Shown piece after piece: positions 1-5,526 of a stretch of 5,526 bases of DNA (position 1 is the stretch's first letter; each line of letters opens with the position of its first letter). The DNA is taken from positions 1-5,526 of the forward strand of contig DBME01000006.1 of assembly GCA_002298155.1 (NCBI GenBank), in the 5' to 3' direction. The position numbers and the translations under genes were made by a program. This DNA is from Holophagaceae bacterium UBA706 (lineage in GTDB: Bacteria; Acidobacteriota; Holophagae; Holophagales; Holophagaceae). The notes beneath the pieces were generated by a model, which saw only the letters and a program-made list of their open reading frames with translations, ran no database searches and was not told the DNA's origin.

Positions 1-883
1 CCAGGCGGCGGCAGGCCTGGGCCGCGTCCACCTGGAGGTTCCGGCGCCGGGCCTCGGCCTGCACCGCGTCCAGGAACAGGGCGTGGGCCCGCCGGCCCTC
101 CTCGGCGCCGCCCACCCAGAAGACCACCTGGGGGGTGGAGCACGCGGCCTGGTCGAAGGGGAAGAAGTCGTTGAAGAAACGCGCGGCCAGCCCCTGCCGG
201 TCCTCGGATCCCAGGGCGAGGAAGGGCGAGGCCTTCAGGACCGCGAAGGAGAACTTGCTGGCGAAGCTGCGCTCGCTGGCGTGGGGGTTGAGGGGGACTT
301 CCCGCAGTGCGGCCACGGTGGCGTCCCCGCCCCACACGATGCGGTGGAGGCACCACCGGGAGAAGACCTCCGATACCGGGGCGTCGTGCGGGTAGGTGAC
401 GAAACGGTTCTCCGCCGCCAGGACCGGGTGGTCCGCTGCCGTGAGGTCCAGGGCCCGGAGCAGGGCGTCCACTTCGGGGGCCCGCTCTCCGGAAAGGCGG
501 ATGACGTTGGCGTTCCCGCAGAGGAAGGCCAGGGCCCAGGAGTAGAGGAAGAGGGTGTCCACGTTGGCGGGAGCCACGTGGAAGACGCGGCCCGCGGGCA
601 CCCGGAGGACGCCGGGCTCGGCCTGGAACCGGGAAGCGTAGGCCGTGCGCAGGCGCTCGAGGCCGGCACGGCGCATCCAGAAGGCCGCGGCCACGAAGGG
701 GGGCGCGTTCCGGAAGCCGGGATCCGTGAGGAGCCGCGCCGAAAGGGCCGCCACCGCGTCCATGCGGTCCTGGGAAAAGGGCGGGGATGGAGGGTGGACC
801 TCCTCCAGGAAGGCGGCCAGCGAACCCGGGCCGGCGGGGGCCAGCACCTCGACCCTGGACAGTGTCCCGTGCGCGTTCGTCAT
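1..883 (-). CDS. LuxC-family acyl (acyl-CoA/acyl-enzyme) reductase, 5' part, cut by the left window edge
   Basis: LuxC proteins are NADPH-dependent, aldehyde-dehydrogenase-like enzymes that reduce an activated acyl group to an aldehyde through a cysteine thioester. The frame is open from the ATG at 883-881 to base 1, giving 294 full codons of a family that is usually about 400-490 residues, so the C-terminus is missing. I see a nucleotide-binding type segment HVAPANVDTLF (residues 102-112), GNANVIRLS (123-131), VWGGD (183-187) and DQAACSTPQ (244-252), whose Cys248 matches the LuxC active-site cysteine context. Third codon positions are nearly all G/C. The start overlaps the stop of the LuxE-type gene by four bases (ATGA), with GGTGGAG just upstream, so translation is probably coupled. 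LuxE and LuxC are known partners in the fatty acid reductase complex. The family call is firm; the substrate is unknown. Confidence 0.9.
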   Translation of the reverse strand, partial: MTNAHGTLSRVEVLAPAGPGSLAAFLEEVHPPSPPFSQDRMDAVAALSARLLTDPGFRNAPPFVAAAFWMRRAGLERLRTAYASRFQAEPGVLRVPAGRVFHVAPANVDTLFLYSWALAFLCGNANVIRLSGERAPEVDALLRALDLTAADHPVLAAENRFVTYPHDAPVSEVFSRWCLHRIVWGGDATVAALREVPLNPHASERSFASKFSFAVLKASPFLALGSEDRQGLAARFFNDFFPFDQAACSTPQVVFWVGGAEEGRRAHALFLDAVQAEARRRNLQVDAAQACRRL

Positions 884-1971
884 GGCTCCACCCGCGTTCC
901 CGTCTCCACCGTGTCGCTGCAGCCGCGGATCTCCGCGCGGGGGACGCGGCCGAGGAATTCGAAGTGCCTGCCCAGCATGCCCAGCCCGGGCGTGTCCACG
1001 CCCCGGATGACGCCCAGGTCCTCGGTGAGGATGCTGTGGCCCGGGTAGCTGCGGGGGAGGCAGCTGAGCACCTGGATGAGGCCGGGCGTGCCGTCCTCCA
1101 CGGGCCGCAGGGTGGCCGGGTCGCGGATGATGATGTCCGAGAAGACGGGGGCGTGGAGGTGGTGGAGGGGGTTCTCGAAGAACACGCCTCCCACTTGCTC
1201 GACCATCCCGTAGAAGTTGATGACCGTCCCGAGGTTCGCCACCCGGAGGAGGCCTTCGCGGAACTGCTCGGGGCTCACGGCCCGGTCCTGGAGCTTCTTC
1301 CAGCCGCCGGAATGGACCAGGAGGCCCCGGCCCAGGTCCACCTTCCGGCCCAGGCGCTCCAGGGTCTCCACCAGGCCCTGCCACACCATGAAGGTGAACC
1401 CGAAGAGCAGGATCCTCGGGGCGCTGGTGGCCGCCAGGTAGGCCTCCAGGCCCTCCAGGTCCAGTGAGAGGTCCTCCCGGAGGGCGTAGAAGGGGCGGTG
1501 GCCGAACTGGGACATGCCCAGGATCCCGGCGCCCCGGGCCGAGAAGGAGGTGCGGTCCCGCACCACGCCCGGGTGGTCGAGGATGACCATGGGCAGGCGG
1601 GAGGTGCCCACGAAGTGCTGGACCACCTTCACCAGGGCCGTGGCCTGGAGGCCCGCGGTCTCCTTGTCCAAGTGGATGCGGCTGGCCTTTTGGCCCGTGG
1701 TGCCGCTGGAGGTGAGGACCTTCTGCACCTCCTCGTCGGGGACGCTCTTGAGGAGATGGTCCTTGAACAGCGCCACGGGCAGGAAGGGCACGTCCGCGAG
1801 GGTGCGTATCTCCCCGGGGAAGACGCGCTCCAGGATGCGGGCGTAGGGTTCGCAATGGCGCCGGTGATGGTCCGTGAGCTCCTGGAGAAGGGGCAGGAGC
1901 AGGGCTTCCTTCTCAGGCTGGGCGACCCCGTAGGGGGGAACCTGGAGGAGCTCGGAGGCCGTGGGGTGCAT
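880..1971 (-). CDS. LuxE-family acyl-protein synthetase
   Basis: The 363-residue product has the usual length of LuxE proteins, which adenylate a carboxylic acid and pass it to a cysteine for reduction by LuxC. Visible motifs are the ATP/phosphate loop TSSGTTGQKAS (87-97), HSGGWKK (220-226), NFYGMVEQVG (252-261, equivalent to the YGxTE region of adenylating enzymes), LTEDLG (315-320) and the C-terminal LGRVPRAEIRGCSDT (340-354). Cys351 lies close to the C-terminus, as does the acyl-accepting cysteine (Cys364) described for luminous-bacterium LuxE; that equivalence is inferred. The ATG at 1971-1969 begins two bases after the ligase stop, with only a weak CAGG upstream, which suggests coupled translation. 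The gene ends in a four-base overlap with the LuxC-type gene. No luciferase genes are visible, so a role in surface-sugar or other acyl metabolism is more likely than luminescence. Substrate unknown. Confidence 0.9.
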   Translation of the reverse strand: MHPTASELLQVPPYGVAQPEKEALLLPLLQELTDHHRRHCEPYARILERVFPGEIRTLADVPFLPVALFKDHLLKSVPDEEVQKVLTSSGTTGQKASRIHLDKETAGLQATALVKVVQHFVGTSRLPMVILDHPGVVRDRTSFSARGAGILGMSQFGHRPFYALREDLSLDLEGLEAYLAATSAPRILLFGFTFMVWQGLVETLERLGRKVDLGRGLLVHSGGWKKLQDRAVSPEQFREGLLRVANLGTVINFYGMVEQVGGVFFENPLHHLHAPVFSDIIIRDPATLRPVEDGTPGLIQVLSCLPRSYPGHSILTEDLGVIRGVDTPGLGMLGRHFEFLGRVPRAEIRGCSDTVETGTRVEP

Positions 1972-1973
1972 GA

Positions 1974-3383
1974 TCAGGCCTGCAGGGCCGAGTAGTTTTT
2001 CTTGCCGTTGTTAGTGCGGGGCAGGGCGTCCACGAGGTGGACCACCACGGCCTTGGGCGGCACGCCCAGCCGCTTGGCAACGAAGGCGCAGGGGGCGTGG
2101 GGATCGTCGATGCCCTTGGCTTCCAGGAAGACGTCCAGGAGGTCGTGGCCCTCTTTCACTGCGGCGGAGACCTTGAACTCGGCCTCCAGGGAGCGCTCCA
2201 CGTCGTCGAGGCTCACGCGCTTGCCGAAGAGCTTGGCGAAGCGGTTCAGGCGCCCCACCAGCCGGAAGAAGCCATCCTCGTCCGCCACGGCCAGGTCGCC
2301 CGTGGGCAGGACGCCCTTGAGCACATCGCCCTGCCGGAGGTCGTCGGCGCACTCGGCGTAGCCCATCATGACGTTGGGCCCCTCGTAGACCATCTCCTGG
2401 CCCTCCTCCACGCCCGGGACGGGGCGCAGGGTGAGCTTGCCGCCGGGGATGGGGATGCCGATGGAACCGATCTTCTCCGCAAGGCGTCCGGGGGGGACGT
2501 ACGAGATGCGGGCGGTGGCCTCGGTCTGGCCGTACATGACCACCAGGCGCTTGCCGGCGTTGGCGGCGAGCTCGTGGAAATGGAGGATGTGCGCCTTGCC
2601 CAGGCCGCCGCCGGCCTGCGTCAGGGTGCGCAGGGAGGGATGGCGCGCCGGGTCGAACTTGAGGCGGTGGAGCATCTCGTACATGAAGGGGATGCCGGCG
2701 AAGGAGGTGCAGCCCTCCCGGTCGAACACCGCCCAGAACTCAGGTCGGATGAAGGAATGGGTGGTGAGCACGAGGGTGCCGCCGGAGACCAGGTGGGAGT
2801 TCAGGACGGAGAGCCCGTACGAGTAGTACATGGGCAGGCTCTGGATGGCCCGCTCTCCGGGACCCAGTTCCAGGTACTCGGCGATGGAGACGGCGTTGGC
2901 GCGGACATTGGCCTCCTTCAGGCGCACCAGCTTCGGGCTCCCCGTGGACCCCGAGGTGGGCAGGAGGACCGCCAGATCCTCGTGGAGGGGGTAGGGCTCC
3001 GGACCCTGCCAGACGCGGTACGTGGGCGCCACGGCCAGGGTGCCGCGGTCCCCGTAGTCCGGGAACTCGAGGCCGGCGGGTGCGAGCAGCATGGCGGGGC
3101 GGTAGGCGGAAAGGAGGAATTCCAGGGGGGCGGTGGGGTCCACCAGGAGGAGTGGAAGCCCCGCCTCCAGGCAGCCCAGGTACAGGCGGACGAAATCGGC
3201 CGTGTTCGTGGAGAGGAGGAAGACCAGGGCCCGTTCCTGGAGGCCGGCCAGCTCCCGGCCCGCGCCGGCCGCGTCGCGGAGCAGCTCGGCGTAGCTGAGG
3301 CGGACGCCCGACTCGTCGTCGATTACCGCCGGGGCGGGACCGTCGAATCTCCGGATCAGGTCAAGCATGTTCACGTCGTTCAT
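1974..3383 (-). CDS. AMP-forming acyl ligase (ANL superfamily), probably loads the neighbouring carrier protein
   Basis: A 469-residue adenylating enzyme expected to activate a carboxylic acid with ATP and transfer it to a phosphopantetheine thiol. Motifs run in the family order: TSGSTGSPK P-loop (143-151), YGQTEAT (284-290), TGD (361-363), the hinge region GRLNRFAKLFGKRVS (377-391) and the C-terminal PRTNNGKK (456-462), where Lys461 is the likely catalytic lysine. At 469 residues it is on the short side for acyl-CoA synthetases and nearer to stand-alone carrier-protein-loading ligases. I chose the ATG at 3383-3381 because GAGG lies four bases upstream; Met6 has no such site. It follows the reductase gene by 25 bases and precedes the LuxE-type gene by two. 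An acyl carrier protein two genes upstream makes it the natural partner, but CoA as acceptor cannot be excluded. The acid cannot be read from the sequence. Confidence 0.92.
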   Translation of the reverse strand: MNDVNMLDLIRRFDGPAPAVIDDESGVRLSYAELLRDAAGAGRELAGLQERALVFLLSTNTADFVRLYLGCLEAGLPLLLVDPTAPLEFLLSAYRPAMLLAPAGLEFPDYGDRGTLAVAPTYRVWQGPEPYPLHEDLAVLLPTSGSTGSPKLVRLKEANVRANAVSIAEYLELGPGERAIQSLPMYYSYGLSVLNSHLVSGGTLVLTTHSFIRPEFWAVFDREGCTSFAGIPFMYEMLHRLKFDPARHPSLRTLTQAGGGLGKAHILHFHELAANAGKRLVVMYGQTEATARISYVPPGRLAEKIGSIGIPIPGGKLTLRPVPGVEEGQEMVYEGPNVMMGYAECADDLRQGDVLKGVLPTGDLAVADEDGFFRLVGRLNRFAKLFGKRVSLDDVERSLEAEFKVSAAVKEGHDLLDVFLEAKGIDDPHAPCAFVAKRLGVPPKAVVVHLVDALPRTNNGKKNYSALQA

Positions 3384-3387
3384 AACG

Positions 3388-3391
3388 CCTC
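3388..3391 (-). promoter_or_regulatory. Ribosome binding site of the AMP ligase gene
   Basis: GAGG on the minus strand, four bases before the ATG at 3383-3381. The spacing is short, but it is the only plausible site, since the alternative in-frame ATG at 3368-3366 has nothing similar upstream. It supports the longer start. Confidence 0.5.
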
Positions 3392-3408
3392 GCGCGCCGG
3401 CCCGGGTT

Positions 3409-4140
3409 TCAGGACAGCATTCCTCCGTCGACCCCCAGGACCTGGCCGGTCATGTACCCGGAAAGGTCCGATGCCAGGAAGAGGGCGACCTTGGCGATGT
3501 CGTCGGGGGTGCCGATCCTCCCCATGGCAATGCTGTCCATGCGCTTGCGGTACCACTCCGGGGCCAGGCCGCGGGTCATGTCGGTGTCGATGAAGCCGGG
3601 GGCGAGGGCGTTGACGCGGATGCCCTTGGGAGCGAGTTCCTTGGCGATGGAGAGGGTGAACCCCACGACCCCGCCCTTGGAGGCGCTGTAGGCGGCGGTG
3701 CCCTCCATGCCGCGGGTGCCCGCGATGGAGGCAACGTTGACGATGCTGGACCCGGGGCCCATCATCCGCACGCAGTACTGGGTCACGTTGATCAGGGCCA
3801 GGAGGTTGGTCTCCAGGGTGTCCCGGCTCTGGTCCATGGAGATCATGCCCAGGAGCCCCTGCTGCACCACGCCGGCGTTGTTCACCAGGACGTCAATGGC
3901 CCCTCCGGCCTTCTTGCAGGCCCCGAAGAGGTTCCGGATGAAGGCGGCGTCCCGGATGTCGCCCACGTGGGCCGTGGCGCGCACGCCGAATTCGGCCTCG
4001 AGCTCCGCCGCCACCGCGGTGAGGCCTTCGCTGCGGGCGCAGAGGTGCAGGGCGGCCCCATTGGCGGCGAAGCGCCGGGCGGTTGCCAGGCCGATACCCC
4101 GGCTGGCACCCGTGATCAGTGCGGTCCTGCCCTGGAGCAT
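3409..4140 (-). CDS. FabG-like short-chain dehydrogenase/reductase
   Basis: The 243-residue protein is a classical SDR of the 3-oxoacyl-ACP reductase type, using NAD(P)H to reduce a keto or aldehyde group. It shows the cofactor motif TGASRGIG (10-17), NNAG (87-90), Asn112, Ser138, and the YxxxK pair Tyr151 and Lys155, then PGFIDTDM (181-188). Ser138, Tyr151 and Lys155 have the same numbers as in Escherichia coli FabG, so the tetrad is intact. An upstream extension of the open frame lies inside the carrier-protein gene; the ATG at 4140-4138 gives the normal SDR N-terminus. That ATG overlaps the carrier-protein stop by one base (TGATG) and lacks a clear ribosome site, implying coupling. The position of the ACP-docking Arg129 of E. 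coli FabG is a proline here, so a non-housekeeping substrate is likely. No ketosynthase is visible in the window. Confidence 0.92.
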   Translation of the reverse strand: MLQGRTALITGASRGIGLATARRFAANGAALHLCARSEGLTAVAAELEAEFGVRATAHVGDIRDAAFIRNLFGACKKAGGAIDVLVNNAGVVQQGLLGMISMDQSRDTLETNLLALINVTQYCVRMMGPGSSIVNVASIAGTRGMEGTAAYSASKGGVVGFTLSIAKELAPKGIRVNALAPGFIDTDMTRGLAPEWYRKRMDSIAMGRIGTPDDIAKVALFLASDLSGYMTGQVLGVDGGMLS

Positions 4141-4379
4141 CAGAACGCCACGCCGTACTTCGCCAGCACCTCGCGGGCCTTGGCGAAGGAGCTGAGGTCG
4201 ATGATGTCGTCGGTGTCCAGCATCAGGTCGAAGGCGGTTTCGATCTCGTTCATGAGGGTCATGTGCCCCACGGAGTCCCATTCGCGGATGGTGTTGTAGC
4301 TCAGGCCGTCGGTGACGGCCTCCGGGGCGAGCCCGAGCGCCTGGACGAAACATCCGCGGAGTTTTTCGAGGTTGGACAT
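4140..4379 (-). CDS. Acyl carrier protein (specialised, phosphopantetheine-binding)
   Basis: A 79-residue carrier protein, the normal size for a free-standing ACP. The phosphopantetheine site is WDSVGHM (34-40), with Ser36 at the same position as the modified serine of E. coli AcpP; acidic helix residues follow (Asn44-Glu45, then the DTDD acidic run at 55-58). The DSVGHM context differs from the DSLDTVEL of housekeeping ACP and resembles carriers in polysaccharide-modification operons, so it probably holds a special acyl group made by the neighbouring enzymes. I use the ATG at 4379-4377: it has a GA-rich ribosome site, and the upstream in-frame residues are proline- and arginine-rich and unlike an ACP. 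It would need a phosphopantetheinyl transferase encoded elsewhere. Its stop overlaps the SDR start by one base. The family is certain; the cargo is unknown. Confidence 0.93.
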   Translation of the reverse strand: MSNLEKLRGCFVQALGLAPEAVTDGLSYNTIREWDSVGHMTLMNEIETAFDLMLDTDDIIDLSSFAKAREVLAKYGVAF

Positions 4380-4446
4380 GAAACTCCCTCTCCCTGGCGG
4401 TATTCCCTCAATGCTACTCCACTTTCCCGGCCCGCACGGGGCCCGG
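4380..4446 (-). other. 67-base intergenic gap, the only sizeable one in the window
   Basis: Separates the GNAT gene from the carrier-protein gene. It contains the carrier-protein ribosome site and a short GC-rich inverted repeat (4429-4433 with 4439-4443, five-base loop) directly after the GNAT stop. No U tract follows the hairpin and I find no credible -35/-10 pair, so I call neither a terminator nor a promoter. It could still be a processing or partial-termination point between the first two genes and the acyl-processing genes. Confidence 0.5.
4384..4390 (-). promoter_or_regulatory. Ribosome binding site of the acyl carrier protein gene
   Basis: GAGGGAG on the minus strand, inside the longer purine run AGGGAGAGGGAG. 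Its GAGG core lies seven bases before the ATG at 4379-4377. This is one of the two clearest sites in the window and fits high expression of the carrier protein. It fixes the start against the upstream open-frame extension. Confidence 0.65.
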
Positions 4447-5325
4447 TCAGACTTTCGTGACGATGTACTCGGAGTAGAGGGAATCAACATCCCGCGCGGT
4501 GACGGGGTCCTCAACCGCGGCCTTGCCGGTGTTGAAGAAGAACCGCCGCTCCCCCTGGTAGACCACGGTCCCGAAGATCCGCCGCCCGTCCAGGAAGCGT
4601 TCGTCCACCAGGAGCCCCACGGCGCGCTGGCGCAGGCAGAGCGCGGCCCGGATCCGGCCGATGGCGCGCGCGAACACGGGCACGTTGCCGATGTGGTGGA
4701 TGAGCACGAAGGGGAGGTGCTTGCGGGTGACCCGCGTGAAGACCACGTAGCAGCCCTCTCCGCCGTCCTCTACGTAGAGGTGACCGCATTTGTACGGCAG
4801 GTGGTCCCGGAAGATGCGAAGTTCCTCGCCCTGGAGCCGGGCTTCCACCTCGCCGGCCAGGAAGTGCAGCCGGGGCCCCCTTCCGGGCAGGCCGATCCAG
4901 GGCAGGGGCGGGATGATGTGGCACCGGTGGTCCAGCTCGGGCCACTTCAGGCGGTCGTAGAGGGGGGTCACGGCCGGGGTGGGCGTGAAGGTCGTGAGGG
5001 TGCAGTCGGGCAGCTTCAGCACCTGGAAGAGCAGGGAGAGGCTCTGGGGGCCGCGGTAGGGGGGCTGCACGATCCAGTGGCTGATGTTCACGAACCGCCG
5101 CGGGGTTCCCCGCACGGGCCGGGTGGCGAAGATGAGCCCGATGAACCCGACGATGACGCCGTCGTCGACCATGGCGAACCCGTGCCAGTCCTCGGCCGAA
5201 TCCCACTGCCGGATGAAGAGCCGCCGGTAGTCCTCCCGGGTCAGTTCGGCGCTGCGGAACTGGACCAGGAGGGAGGTGTAGACCTCCTCGAAGTCCGCGG
5301 CCGTGACCTTCCGGATGGTCACCAC
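4447..5325 (-). CDS. GNAT-family N-acyltransferase with an unassigned C-terminal half
   Basis: A 292-residue protein. Residues 1-130 read as a GNAT acyltransferase: an N-terminal RKVTAADFEEVY strand-helix, a central strand VIVGFIGLIFA (57-67), the acyl-donor-binding region HWIVQPPYRGPQSLSLLF (83-100) and a final TPLYDRLKWPE (120-130), like the usual conserved tyrosine loop. The phosphate-binding motif is degenerate (YRGPQS, not RGxGxG/A). Residues about 150-292 match no domain I recognise; they could be a second degenerate GNAT fold. There is no signal peptide or membrane segment. The start is GTG at 5325-5323 with GGAGG six bases upstream; a second GTG follows at once and could also serve. 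Beside a carrier protein and acyl ligase, it may move the acyl group to an amine, for instance on an amino sugar; this is inferred. Ordinary acetyl-CoA use is the alternative. Confidence 0.75.
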   Translation of the reverse strand: MVTIRKVTAADFEEVYTSLLVQFRSAELTREDYRRLFIRQWDSAEDWHGFAMVDDGVIVGFIGLIFATRPVRGTPRRFVNISHWIVQPPYRGPQSLSLLFQVLKLPDCTLTTFTPTPAVTPLYDRLKWPELDHRCHIIPPLPWIGLPGRGPRLHFLAGEVEARLQGEELRIFRDHLPYKCGHLYVEDGGEGCYVVFTRVTRKHLPFVLIHHIGNVPVFARAIGRIRAALCLRQRAVGLLVDERFLDGRRIFGTVVYQGERRFFFNTGKAAVEDPVTARDVDSLYSEYIVTKV

Positions 5326-5331
5326 GGGGCG

Positions 5332-5336
5332 CCTCC
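5332..5336 (-). promoter_or_regulatory. Ribosome binding site of the GNAT gene (GTG start)
   Basis: GGAGG on the minus strand, six bases before the GTG at 5325-5323 and nine before the next GTG. It sits in the 16-base gap after the upstream stop codon and supports a GTG start, as no in-frame ATG lies nearby. Confidence 0.65.
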
Positions 5337-5341
5337 GGGGT

Positions 5342-5526
5342 TCACAGGGTCACCACCCGGCGGAGGCGGTTCTCCAGGGCGGGGATGGTGCCGCTGAACC
5401 AGAGCTTCATGAAGGGGAGGTTGCGCCCTTCCCGTTCGCCGGACACCAGGTTGCGGGGCAGGCAGGTGAGGTGGTCCCGGTGCTCGGGGAACACGTTGGC
5501 GGGACGGGTGGTCACCGCCGTGAGGT
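5342..5526 (-). CDS. Unidentified protein, C-terminal 60 residues only, cut by the right window edge
   Basis: The frame is open from the window edge to a TGA at 5344-5342, giving 60 codons whose third bases are nearly all G or C, with only three or so exceptions. That bias, the orientation and the 16-base spacing to the GNAT gene make it a real upstream member of the same operon. The tail is polar and basic, includes NLPFMKLWFSGTIPALENRL (about residues 34-53), and ends RRVVTL. There is no membrane segment. I do not recognise the family and assign no function; its N-terminal part lies outside the window. Confidence 0.72.
   Translation of the reverse strand, partial: LTAVTTRPANVFPEHRDHLTCLPRNLVSGEREGRNLPFMKLWFSGTIPALENRLRRVVTL

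Noticed and set aside
83..1048. A 321-codon plus-strand open frame over the LuxC-type gene
   Set aside because: Low-complexity Gly/Glu/Arg-rich translation typical of antisense GC-rich DNA; the minus strand in the same region encodes LuxC motifs including the active-site cysteine.
880..1971. Interpretation as a bioluminescence (lux) operon
   Set aside because: LuxE and LuxC alone do not show luminescence. The ACP, SDR, separate acyl ligase and GNAT genes are not part of known lux operons, and no luciferase is visible.
2037..3593. A 518-codon open frame on the plus strand, opposite the AMP ligase
   Set aside because: It is the antisense shadow of a very GC-rich gene. Its predicted protein is rich in Gly, Ala, Val, Glu and His with no domain motif, while the minus-strand ligase has all its family motifs.
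4141..4353. N-terminal extension of the SDR by 71 residues
   Set aside because: It lies within the carrier-protein gene in another frame and is arginine- and proline-rich. SDRs of this type start just before the TGASRGIG motif, as the ATG at 4140-4138 gives.
4429..4443. Possible intrinsic terminator after the GNAT gene
   Set aside because: The stem is only five base pairs and is followed on the minus strand by GGGAAAGT, not a T run; such small hairpins are common by chance at this base composition.
4380..4446. Possible internal promoter before the carrier-protein gene
   Set aside because: I find no convincing -35/-10 or -24/-12 pair with correct spacing; weak TTGAGG-like matches lie too close to the start codon.
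4380..4514. N-terminal extension of the carrier protein by 45 residues
   Set aside because: It overlaps the end of the GNAT gene and the gap, is unlike any ACP N-terminus, and a good ribosome site precedes the internal ATG at 4379.
4312..5397. A 361-codon plus-strand open frame over the GNAT gene
   Set aside because: It runs across the gap and into the neighbouring gene ends, has no motifs and a skewed composition; it is a shadow.

Overview
The window is a strongly G+C-rich stretch in which almost every third codon position is G or C. It holds seven tightly packed genes, all on the minus strand: five complete and one cut at each edge. There is no gene-free stretch longer than 67 bases, and I see no RNA gene, mobile element, CRISPR array or convincing promoter or terminator. 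The organism cannot be fixed from this sequence. Base composition and gene content fit a high-GC, probably Gram-negative bacterium; Acidobacteriota/Holophagae or a myxobacterial or delta-type lineage is only a weak guess.

In the direction of transcription (high to low coordinates) the layout is: the last 60 codons of an unidentified protein (5342-5526); a 292-residue GNAT-type N-acyltransferase with an unassigned C-terminal half (4447-5325); after a 67-base gap, a dedicated acyl carrier protein (4140-4379); an FabG-like short-chain reductase (3409-4140); an AMP-forming acyl ligase (1974-3383); a LuxE-family acyl-protein synthetase (880-1971); and the first 294 codons of a LuxC-family acyl reductase (1-883), which runs off the left edge. 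From the carrier protein onward the junctions are a 1-base overlap, a 25-base gap, a 2-base gap and a 4-base ATGA overlap. That spacing points to one translationally coupled operon.

The genes look like a small acid-processing and transfer line, not a bioluminescence system: no luciferase (luxA/luxB) is visible. My working model is that LuxE and LuxC activate a carboxyl group and reduce it to an aldehyde, and that the short-chain reductase makes an alcohol or acts on a carrier-bound oxoacyl group. The AMP ligase would then load the resulting acid on the carrier protein, and the GNAT protein would pass the acyl group to an amine, perhaps an amino sugar of a surface polysaccharide or glycoprotein. 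The closest arrangement I know of is the tetronate part of the Vibrio cholerae O1 O-antigen locus (rfbKLMNO), recalled from memory. The biochemical families are well supported by motifs; the joint pathway and its product are inference.
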